Below are positions 51,696-62,094 of a DNA stretch of 64,000 bases, piece by piece. Each line of letters starts with the position of its first letter. The first letter of the stretch is position 1. Made by a program: the position numbers and the translations under genes. Under the pieces are notes generated by a model, which saw only the letters and a program-made list of their open reading frames with translations, was not told the DNA's origin and ran no database searches. This stretch comes from Melanocharis versteri (Eukaryota > Chordata > Aves > Passeriformes > Melanocharitidae). The stretch spans positions 258,587 to 322,586 of the forward strand of contig VZTG01003218.1 of assembly GCA_013397845.1 (NCBI GenBank). Direction: 5' to 3'.

Positions 51696-54353
51696 AAACA
51701 GAGGGAGAGAGGAGATAGAAGTAAAATGAGTTTAGGCTACTGATAAGTTATATAGTTTTCATGAAGTGAGAAATAGGGGCTCTTGGCCTGTGGGATTTTA
51801 AGCCAGTATTTCTAACAGCACAGGAGAGTATCCTACCTACAACACACAGTTCAGCAGTTATGGACAAAGGTATGTGAAGCATGGAGAGCACTTCTACTAC
51901 ACTTCTGTTGAAGCTCTATTGCTCTCTTGGGAAAAATGACTCTCACAGAAGTTAGGGCATGATTCTTATTTCAGTAGTTAGGACACATGCCCTGGAACAG
52001 TATACAAGAATTTAATTCTTTTCTACTGGATAGTTTATACAATTTATAAACAAATCATTTTGGCTGCAAAACAAAAATACTCCTTCAAATTCAAAAGCAT
52101 TCAAAATGTTTGGAAAAGTCTCTTTGACAGGGTGTATAAGTAATCCTCTGCCAGATTCGAAAGCATGGATAAGTAATGTACCTTTTGTGACACTTGGACT
52201 AATTTAAAGGACTGTCTAGATTCTTTGCATTTACTATATGGTAGCTATTCTGGATTAAATAGCATGGACTATTTTTTATATTTACTGTGGAACCGTGAGA
52301 TCCCTATGGATTGAAAGACTTTTCTGTGGGATCATGTTCCCTAATTATTGCTTTTTTTATATTAATTATTTTTCTGTGCCTTTCTTCTGAGGACAGTTCT
52401 TGCAAGCCCTTCAGATAAGCACAATCACATTAGAAATGCTTAGGCTGTATCCAAAGCCTGCAAAAGTTAATGGGAATATTCTTACTGATTTCAGTGTCTT
52501 TGTTTACAGTTAAAAGACATGCAAGTTGAAGTCCATCATTCATTGCTATGTGTCACTACAGGGATAATTATTTGAATATGTAGACATACTCAGATATTTT
52601 AATGCCACTGTTCGGTATAAATTAACTTCATTTCTTGTGCATGCTACAAGACAATTTCATCAAGTCAAATCATATGTGCAATCAGCACTAAGCATTCTTC
52701 ATTTTCCTTATATGATATGTTAAAGGCTAGGAAATTGCTTTATGTCTTTTCAATTCCGTATGTCTCCCGTTGAACCAGAATTTGTCTTAATGTCAATTGA
52801 GTCCCCAACTGCAGCATTATCTCTGAGTCACTGTAAACTAGCTTTGTCTTTTAAAAACCCAGCTTCATTATTTTAGTAACACAGGAATAAGGCCTGCATA
52901 CCATCCCCTTCTTAGCTCCTTGAGCAGCTGATTACGCATGTAGGTTTGTTAAATTTTTAGAGAATGTACTTCACAATAGAGTTAAAAAGTGGTTAAAACC
53001 AACAGTGGATGTCTTTCTCACATCCTTTGTGAAAACCAGTGCCATGCACTTGCATGCTCAGGAGAACATTTTCAAATGGGACAAACTGACTACTTTCAAC
53101 TCTTTTGTGTACTGGTTCTTCAAAATTTTCCTAAGTGTTTTCTTCCCGATGTATACACATTTTTTTTTTTCTGGAAGTTAAGCTAAATCAAATTTTTAAT
53201 CCATCAATAAATTGATTTTGTTTCACACAGTTACATATTGTAAGCTTTTACTTTAGTTGTTTGGTTATTATTAATTTTATTCATTCCATTAATGAGAATT
53301 CATAAGAGGAAAAATATTCTTTCAGCTCAAATCAACAGGAACACTTTTAAATATCATTTTTGCAAACCAAAACCTGACAGAATTTCTTTGAATAAATTTT
53401 TACATATTTCATCCTCAAGATTTTAACACTCTCAGGTTTATTATATTTATTCTTAAAAGACATTTAAAATTTAAAATAAAATTTTGTGTTAAAAAAAAGT
53501 GAGAAATGTACCTTGCTAATGCCTTATTTCAGTCATTATAAACTTCATTTGTTTTGGGGTTTTTTCTTCAGTTATCAGAAGATTAACTGTTTTTCACAGA
53601 ATTTTGTAATATTCACGTGACTATAAGGAGACAGGTAACAAGTGTATATTTGAGAATTTTCACAAATACAACACAGTCAGAGAAATTAATAAATTTTACC
53701 CAATAATATCTGGCTCTCTAATGCCAGCTTCAAATTCATTTTGAACTGACTATCCAGGCATATTCATTGGCAATCTTAGTCTTAATCTCATACACTGTTT
53801 CTGTTCTCTTCTTTATTTCAGATTCCTACAATTTTTTCTCAATTAACCTCTCAAAATTTCAGCATCCTTTGGCCTTGATCATGCTATACTATTTCAATGC
53901 TTCCATGTTTCCTTTAATCTCTTATTAGAACCATATCTCTTGTTATATTTTTCCTCGTAAAGCATTTCTCCTGTCTTTCATTTCAGGAATACAGTTTTCA
54001 TTACTTTCCTTTGTCTCATTTGGCAAAAAAATATTGAAATGCTCAACAGTTTCAGAATGAAAGGCTTTTTAAAACTAAATGTGTTTCTTACCTCCTCTTT
54101 AGCTGGCACTCATTTTGTTTTTGTATAAAGTGTGAAGTGTTTTCTAAATGACTTATAATTATTCTCTTCATGAGGTAAGAGCATTACCCATCTCAAGGTA
54201 ATATTCTTAGTTCACAAGTACTCCAGTTAAAGTGCGACAATAATTACTCAAAACCAGGTACCAGGTTCACCTGTGGGTCCTCCTAAAAAACAATTAATCT
54301 TCTCAAAATATATATTTGAGAGAGATAAATATCCTTTTCAAGAGGTTGTCTTA
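51696..54353. other. AT-rich single-copy DNA
   Basis: No gene or repeat family is recognised over about 2.7 kb. Confidence 0.5.
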
Positions 54354-54431
54354 TTTTTCTTTTCTTTTCTTTTCTTTTCTTTTCTTTTCTTTTCTTTTCT
54401 TTTCTTTTCTTTTCCTTTCTTTTCTTTTCTT
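54354..54431 (+). repeat. (TTTTC)n pentanucleotide array
   Basis: About 15 TTTTC units with one C insertion near the end (TTTCC). It is pure pyrimidine on the plus strand. The frames on both strands (54273-54617 and 54351-54551) pass through it and are artefacts. Confidence 0.97.
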
Positions 54432-57429
54432 GCTTTTTTTTTTTGTTTTTGTTTTCTGCACAGGAAAGACTTGATACAATTGCTCACACTTCAGCATGTA
54501 TTGGCATTTGAAATCACTGGAGAGGACCCTGTGTACTCCTATGCTTTTCACACAGCTCTTCTGTCATCTTCCATAGTCGGATGCAAAAGTCTCAGACATT
54601 CTTTCAATGACATTTGACACATATTTTTAGGCTGTTTTATAAAGATTGTAGTCCAAACACCAGCTCCAAATTGACATCTACTTTTGGTCAAGTTATTTGT
54701 CAATACTGACTGATGTCTGGACTCAGTTTCTAGTATCACTTCTTGATTTTTTATTTTACAGTTCATTCTTAATTGTTGCCTTACTGCCGATATTTAGACA
54801 AGATTCTTCCAATGTAGTTATAAATAAGAAGCTCTCACAACCTGGGAATAACATCCTGACACCATAAAAGTAAACAGGGATGAGATTTATATTTCTTGAA
54901 GTTCAGGACAGAAATCAATTGCTTAAACAGAGATATCCAGGGAAGTGTGAAATAACTGAGGGTATCTAACCTGACTTGCAGCTCCTCACCAGAAACACAA
55001 AAGTTTCCCACAGATCCTGTGTGTTATACACCAGCTGCATGCACAACACCTCAGATGTCGTGTGTCATTTCAGATCGTTATCACTACGTATGCTTCGGAA
55101 ACTTTATCACACCACTTCAGATGTGTAGGTAAAATCCACCTTCTGTGTATTTATTAAAACTCAGCCAAATCATAAAAAATAAACATTAAAAATAATTTTA
55201 GGAAGTTTATGTAAGATCTCCCTTAAAAGCAGATGCTCATAGTTCAACTATTTTTTATATGCTGATGATAAAAAGATTAGTTTGGTCAGTACCAGAATTC
55301 AGTGATCATACTTTCACACTCCTCTTCTGAAGTCAGCTATTGGTTAGATCTGAACATTTGGTTTAAAGTAGTACTTTTCCTGTGCACTTAATCAGAAAAT
55401 GACTTGAAACAAGGGAGAGAAATTATGATTACCTTTTTTTCAAATTTAATTAGAAATCCCATGTAGTCAGCATGTCTGTACCTTGAGGGAGGGACTCATT
55501 CATATCAGTTAGTAACAAGCCATCTGGTCTCTTTAGAAGAAACAGTGATAGAGTTTCAAGTTTCCTTGGCCAGAGGAAGGGACTGTGGTCTTATTTATTT
55601 ATTGAGAGAGATGCAAGTATCACTTTATCACTAGAATCATACTGTTTATGCAGCTTTTTTAAAAACTCTACTTCAGAGAAAGATTTATTAGCGTTCTGTA
55701 TCTTAAGGTTATTCCAAGTCTGGGTATGGCCAGACAGGTGCATAAAAAGGGAGATTCATCAGGAGGTAGGCCACCTCCCATACAAACACTGCCTCTGAGA
55801 TTGTCACGTCCACGAGGTTGTCACTGCCCCTTCACCATTCTATACAGGTTTGTGAGCTCTGGCAGCAAGGAGATCAGGAACCTGACTGGTTTGTGTCGAG
55901 GCAGAACTGGGGATACAGAGATATGTCAGCTCACTGGTGCCAGCAGCCATTGAGGCAAAGGAAGAAAACAATTCCTTGTGATTTGACAGGAAGTCTGGTG
56001 ACTAATCAAAGTCAGAACATTTATTGACTTTACATCTGTTAAGATATGTATTCTTAATAAAATTCAGTGAAGAATTTGATTGATGCAAAACTGAGTCCCA
56101 GATGCAAATTTCATCAAAGTCCAGGCTCCATCCAATTTTAAGACTTAAAACCTATCTTTATTTTCATCAGTAAAAGCTTCTTTTTTGTGTTTAGATCTAT
56201 ATTCTCATGTATCACAGTGAAAAATAACTATTTCACTTTTATTTTTTTAGTATTTCAGACTTAATTCTAGTTAAGAGAAAGTTGCCAAATTTCTGCTGCA
56301 AAACCTTTATTCCTGATGATGATAACAAGAAATAATTAATCTTCTATATTCTAAGATGAGAACATATATTTCTTTCCAAATAGAGTAAATATGGTAGAGG
56401 AATCAGTAATAATAAATTAAAAAAATGCAATTATTCTGAATGCAGTGTTCGGAACAAAAGCAGTTTTTAATATTTTCATGCAAATTGTTACAAAGAAGTG
56501 ATCTGTTGTCATACAATTAGTTTGTTTTCAAACTTCGTAAATTTTTATGAAAATAAGGCTTTAGTTAATCAGGATAAATGTTGCTAGAGTATACTAAGTC
56601 CTATGAGTGATTTCCATGTGTCAAGTTATTAGAAAATAAGCGTGATGCAAATTCATTTTCTCATTCCATGTAATCACACAAAAAGAAAAGTAAATGTGAA
56701 GTGAGGGATGTTCCTTCTGGAGTATCATAAAGGTCTGTTCTTAGTGTAGCATATGTGGAGCCTCTCTTCCTGGTCCTGGCATATCAAGAAATAAATACAA
56801 TAATTACAAATAATAAATTCAAAAATTTCCAGGTAATTAAGAATTAATAAATATTAAGCAGCAAAAAAATTGGGCAATCTGTGTAGAGAAGATACGGATT
56901 TTTTGACAAAGAGGATCATGGATATTTAAGTGTGGTTTAACAGGTCATAAACACAGAAGTAAAGACTGCAGTCACAGTCAACATTCAATTCTGAAATTTA
57001 CTGAGACAGAGGACGATTTTGAAGTCACAGCAGAGCACCACATTAGCTACCTATATGAGGTGCCTGTGCAAAGCTGTAGTCTAGGAATCACACATAACCT
57101 TAGACAGAAATAGGATGCCAGAAACTCTCACGTCTGTACATGATATTCAAAACTAATAAAAAACTCTGGACATTCCTACTTTTAAAGTTTTTGTTTTTGT
57201 TTTTGTTTTTTTAAGGATGTGTAGAGGTTGGGATGTTTCCAAAATAAGTAAGCAACAGGAATGAATGTGGCACAATGGGACAGTTTGGCCATACAGAATG
57301 ATGTCCCAAAGCATTTGGACTGCACAGAGAGCCACTGCAAAGCTCTGGGGGTGTGCAGAAAGGATTACTAACCCACATGGACCCATTAAATCAAATAAAA
57401 CCAACAAAACGAAACAAAAACATCTGTAT
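54432..57429. other. AT-rich single-copy DNA with a less AT-rich patch
   Basis: No gene or repeat family is named. About 55720-55960 is more GC-rich than its surroundings. A GTTTTT run lies at 57187-57212. Confidence 0.5.
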
Positions 57430-57895
57430 ATATCTAAGGTCCCTCAGGCCAGACACGAATTTACACAGGAAGGCACACAGTCTCTGTGGGTAGACTTAAT
57501 CTACCTAACTAGATAGTGAGCACTTGAACAAACTAGGCACACACATTTCCATGGGCCCGGATGGGTTGCATCCGTGAGTCCCAAGGGAACAGGCTAATGT
57601 CATTGTAAGGTTCCTCTCAATTATCTGGGAATAGTTATGATAAACAGGAAAGATTCCTGAAGACTGGAAGAGAGAAAATGTTACTCTTGATTTCAGTGGT
57701 GAGAAGAAAGCTCAGGATTACAGGCAGGTCAGTCTCACTACTGTCCCTGGGAAGATGACTGGGAATATCTTTCTGGAAAGCATACAAATACATGAAAGAA
57801 AAGCAGGGAATAGTCACCATGGGTCTAGAAAAGGGTAATCATGTTCAGTCAACCTGATAGGCTTCTACTATGAGGTGAATAGATTGGTGGACACA
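57430..57895 (+). pseudogene. CR1 ORF2 reverse-transcriptase fragment, decayed
   Basis: This is an internal piece of a CR1 LINE, in sense on the plus strand. 'catgggcccggatgggttgc' (about 57551-57570) is the DNA behind the PDGLHP motif at the start of the reverse-transcriptase domain. Next come 'gaagactggaagagagaaaa' (EDWK-type block, about 57660), 'caggcaggtcagtctcacta' (YRPVSLT-type block, about 57722) and 'gttcagtcaacctgatagg' (about 57844). The order and spacing agree with CR1 ORF2. Several frame breaks occur, and the later catalytic box and 3' end are missing. It is not from the same insertion as the element at 58487-58845, which is on the other strand. The left edge is uncertain. Confidence 0.85.
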
Positions 57896-58380
57896 GAGGA
57901 AACAATGGGCTAATGGGTTATACTTTCACAGCAGATGTGACATTCTACCTCCCCTACATTGTGAGAGAACCATAAGGGTCACTATTTATCTAAAGTGCTG
58001 CTTTTCACTATGTAAATCTAACTTAAAATTTTGTGACTATAGATTTAGAGACAAACATTCAGAACCAAACAGTGTATCTTTATTGCTGAGATTAAGACAG
58101 TTTAATATGTCTCACATGAATGTTCCCATTTATAACAGTACTCTGCTTTCAAATTTAGGTCGTTGTCAATACAACCATCAAGTGAGTGACAGAAATGCTA
58201 GTATCTTACAGCAGTCCAGAGAAAAGAAAAGTTTCTCACACTCAAGAAAAATGAGATATCAAGAAAAATACTGAAGCTTTTCTTTACTTTGGGAGCCTGA
58301 AAATCAGAGCATTTCTCTTTACAGTAGAGAAAAATGTAGAAAAGATTAGAAGAAAGAGTAACCATACTCTGTCAGAAAAT

Positions 58381-58444
58381 GCAAGTTGTGTCTCTAAATC
58401 TTCTCTCCAATTGCAAATTGTGTCTCTAAATCTTCTCTCCAATT
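58381..58444 (+). repeat. Tandem duplication, 2 x 32 bp
   Basis: Copies at 58381-58412 and 58413-58444 differ at a single base (gcaag versus gcaaa near the start). The near identity points to a recent event. Confidence 0.98.
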
Positions 58445-58486
58445 ATCAGTACAAGATATTACACTAGAAGAATTATCATAAAAATT

Positions 58487-58845
58487 TTAGAATTGTTTGG
58501 GTTGGATAGACCCTAAAGATCATTTAGTTCCAACCTCTCTGCCGTGGGCAGGAAGGCCTTCCACTAGACCAAGCTGCCCATCCAGCCTGACATTGAACAC
58601 TTGCAGGAATGAGACATCCAAAACTTCTCTGGGCAACCTGTTTCAGCATCTCACTACCCTCATTGCAAAAAAATTCTTCCTAGTATTTAATCTAAACCTG
58701 CTGTCTTTCAGTTTAAAGCCATTCTTCCTTGTTCCGTCTCTATATGCCATAGTTAAAACTCTCTCTCTGGCTGTCTTGTGGGCCCCCTTTAGACACTGGA
58801 AGGTGCTCTAAGGTGTCCCCAGAGCGTTCTCTTCTCCAGTCTGAT
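58487..58845 (-). mobile_element. CR1 LINE 3' fragment
   Basis: The text 'gtttgggttggatagaccct', 'ggaaggccttccactagac', 'tctctgggcaacctgtttc' and 'tctttcagtttaaagcc' is the reverse of the same CR1 subtype found at 51098-51456. It is 5' truncated at about 58845. A poly(T) run (58898-58913) lies about 50 bp beyond. The octamer tail at left is reduced to 'ttttagaattg'. Confidence 0.93.
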
Positions 58846-58913
58846 GCTATTTAAATATTCCTGCCCTGTATGTGCGCTTCACTGCTGAATATCACAATTT
58901 TTTTTTTTTTTTT

Positions 58914-60483
58914 ACTTTCTCAATGTATTGCACTACAAAAATCTGAAGAAGTATGAAAGAATATTAAATGACATAAATTGTCTGTATTCTCTCTTTGTTG
59001 CAGAAAGTCATAAGAAACTGTGACTGAAGATCCTCTTTGCTCCATTACAAAGTTCTTCATTTGACAAGGATGAGCCCTTGCACCTGAGAGATGTTAAGGG
59101 AAGCTCACAAACACATTTGCTGTTGAACTGAGAAGTTTCGTATGCTGAATACCTCAGATTAGAATCTCTCTCACTGTTAGTGCATTCAGGAGGATTGCCA
59201 AGGAGCTTCATCACTTCCACTAATGAAAAGTAGATTCTTTACACATTTGTTTTGTCATAATTTTTGTGGTCTGATCCACACACTAACTGGAGTACAAGGA
59301 CATTTGGTTGGATACGCTACTGAAAGAGTCTTTGTAGTGCATGTTACTTTTCAATAGGTAGGAGAGGATATTTCTATTTCTTCTAACAGAGTGATAAAAT
59401 AAAACACATTTGGGGGTTGGATTACATGGTCACAGTCATCACAAAAGTAATTGCCATCAAGTAGCTGTGCCACTGAGGGTCTACAGTGACGAATAATGCA
59501 CTTTAAGAGTACACTTTTGTCTCTTAAGTTGGGCTTCTTCCATAAGCCATCAGAAGAAGATCTCTAAACAAATTATTAAGGTCAGGGTTGTTTTGAATAA
59601 TATTCCAATGTTTCCCTGATAATTGCTTGGATTCTGCCTACCTATTCTTTAACCTAGTGACATGGCTAATAGAAAGTTATTTGTGTTTTGATGCAGAGTT
59701 GTTTCAATAAGAGCTCCACTCATGCTTTTCTAACTCCGGGTTTATTCTAGGCATGAGGGAATTGTGCTTAAGGCAAGCATCTATAAAATAAATAAAACTT
59801 CTTTCTCAGCCCATCAGACCTTTTCAATAAAGGCCTTTATGTTAGAGAATCTCTTGAATATAAAATGTTATTTAATCAGTAAGTCCCAGCTTTTATTAAA
59901 GCTAGCAATTTTTGTATTTTTTTTTCTTGTGAATAGGTGTATTTTCTATGATAGGCAATATTTCATCTTGAAACTTGTTAGTAAAACCATGTATCAAAAT
60001 AATGTCCCTTTTTCCCATTATGTTCAAAATGGAGATGAAATATTTTATGAATTTTCTCTGCACCTGTCAAAATAAACAAAGTATAATTTCCAGGATAATT
60101 TGTAATGAATTCTAAACTTTGTTTTTTTCTTGGCAAGTTACATTTTCATCTTTACAATGTGGAAATAAAAAAGATTCATGAATGGGTTTTTTTGGATATA
60201 TAACATGTCACTTTGACTTTAATAAATGAGTAAGCTTACAGTAAGGTATATAAGGTCTACTAAGTAATGCAGAAATTATTATGTGTTCACATTTTGGAAA
60301 TGAAATAACTTGCATATTAATTATACATCCCCACTTATTTAAATGTTATTTACAACATATTTGGTTTTGTAAGAAAAAACTTCATGTAAAGCCTGTATTT
60401 TGAATTGCAACGACAAAAAAGCAAAAAAGAATTATAAGTTTCCCTCCACCTCTGACAAAAACAGCATTTTATTCTTTATTTCA
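58914..60483. other. AT-rich single-copy DNA
   Basis: No gene or repeat is recognised. Confidence 0.5.
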
Positions 60484-60533
60484 GCCATAGAATTCTAGCT
60501 CCTTATTTGGAAGAAACCTCGGAGGTCTTTCTG
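60484..60533 (-). mobile_element. Possible CR1 3' tip
   Basis: The text 'ccatagaattctagc' followed by 'ttggaagaaacctcggaggt' looks like the last 50 bp of a CR1 on the minus strand. It is short and diverged. Confidence 0.5.
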
Positions 60534-60581
60534 TGGAATGAAGAACGTACTCTTCTATCTCTTGACATTAACATTGCCATT

Positions 60582-60638
60582 GAACTAGAGAATCTGGAAG
60601 GTCTCTTCCAACATGGATGATTCCATGATTCTGTGATT
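60582..60638 (+). mobile_element. CR1 3' terminal fragment
   Basis: The text 'gaactagagaatctggaagg' followed by 'tctcttccaac' and the octamer tail 'gattccatgattctgtgatt' is a CR1 3' end in sense. Only about 57 bp are present. Confidence 0.85.
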
Positions 60639-61495
60639 AAAAACAAAACAACACAATGTACAGAAAGAGAATACTTGTAATTGAAGTGAGTATCAGTTTT
60701 GACTAAAATCCTTGTGGAAAACACACAGAAGGGCATTACAAGTGCTTGTAAAGGATCTGAAAAAGTAAAGTTTCGGAAGAATTGTTCAAACCATAGTGAT
60801 GCTAGCCAGAAACTGATGGCAAATTAAATAAACCCTCTAAATATGAAACTGGGTGAGGGTTTTCCATTTGAAATACAGATCTTAAATTAATCACTTGCAT
60901 AATTTGAATGAAGTCAGTTGGAATTATCCGAGGAATGAATATAGCCCAATTTGTTAAAGATATGGTACTGTAAATACTGCACTGTGTCAGATGTACATCT
61001 GTTCAACAACTGCCTCAGCTAAATAAATAAGAGACTCTTTTTCCTTAGCTAAAAGCAACCTAAACACTTAACTCAGACTGTCCCAGTCCGTCAAGGTGCA
61101 GAAGTGGCCTTTAAACAAAGCATCTCTGTATTTTTCACTTGGAATCAAGCAAGGCATCTAAAAATGATTTATAGAAAGAAAAGAAACAAAAATAAAAGAG
61201 AAGAAATTACCAAAGATCAGAAAGGGATAAAGGAAGGAGGGCAGCATGAAGGGGTATTCAGAATACAGCATTCAGTTACTAGCAGTCTGATCTTCAAAGG
61301 ATTTCAACCAAGTCATTAAAATAGGAGGTTAGTTTTTAATGAGAAGGTATACAAGATGCCTAGTATAATTAGAGAGTGGGCTCTGAGGATTTACAGGACT
61401 TACAAATTTTTGAAAGAGAAGAAATAGCTGAGCAAACTGAGTTTAGCAAGTACTATCCCTAATATTTTGCAACCTGCACATCTGTAAATTGTTTT
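60639..61495. other. AT-rich single-copy DNA
   Basis: No gene or repeat is recognised. A purine-rich patch lies at about 61165-61240. Confidence 0.5.
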
Positions 61496-61500
61496 AATAT
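61496..61500 (+). repeat. Target-site duplication AATAT, left copy
   Basis: Identical to 62090-62094 across the solo LTR. Confidence 0.8.
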
Positions 61501-62089
61501 TATTGCACTTCAACCCCAGCTGGCAACCAAGCCCCACGCAGTCACTTGCTCACTCTCTCACAAGTAGGATGGGTGAGAGAGCTGGAAGAATAAAAGTGAG
61601 AAAACTCATGGGTTGAGATAAAGATGGTTTAAGAGGTAAAGCAAAAGTTGTGTGCACACAAGCAAAGCAAGACAAGGAATTCATTCACCACTTCCTATGG
61701 GCAGGCAGGTGTTCAGCCAGGAGATTAGGGTTCCGTCACATGTAATTGTGACATGGGAAGACAAACACCACCACTTTGAACAACCCCTCCCTCTTCCTCC
61801 TTCTTCCCCCAGCTTTATATGCTGAGTATTATGCCATTAAGTCTGGAATATCCCTTAGGTCAGCTGGGGTCAGCTGTCCTGACTGTGTCCCCTTCCAGCT
61901 TCTTGTGCACTCCCAGCCTTTGGCTAGTGGTGTGGGGTGAGGGGCAGAAAAGACCTTGACTCTGTTTAAGCCCTGCTGAGCAATTGCTAAAAGATCCCTG
62001 AATTATCCACACTGTTTTCAGCACAAATTCAAAACATAGCCCCATACAACTTAGTGAAAAATAACTGTACCCCAGCCAAAACCAGCACA
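61501..62089 (-). mobile_element. Solo ERVL-type LTR with intact 5-bp target duplication
   Basis: This is the best-preserved of three copies of this LTR family in the window, read on the minus strand. In element order it begins TGTGC (right edge, 62089) and continues through 'ggttttggctggggtacag', a U3 with a TATA box (ATATAAAG, plus-strand complement at about 61812-61820) and a 3' end at 61501. The flanks AATAT (61496-61500 and 62090-62094) match exactly, giving the 5-bp target duplication typical of ERVL integrases. No gag, pol or primer-binding site adjoins it, so the provirus was lost by LTR-LTR recombination. The polyadenylation-type ATTAAA seen in the 12518 copy is altered here. Confidence 0.93.
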
Positions 62090-62094
62090 AATAT
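62090..62094 (+). repeat. Target-site duplication AATAT, right copy
   Basis: Identical to 61496-61500 across the solo LTR. Confidence 0.8.

Noticed and set aside
54273..54617. 114-codon plus-strand frame
   Set aside because: Its middle is the TTTTC array. The ends are not related to any protein that I know.
58497..58811. 104-codon plus-strand frame
   Set aside because: It is the antisense of a CR1 3' fragment.
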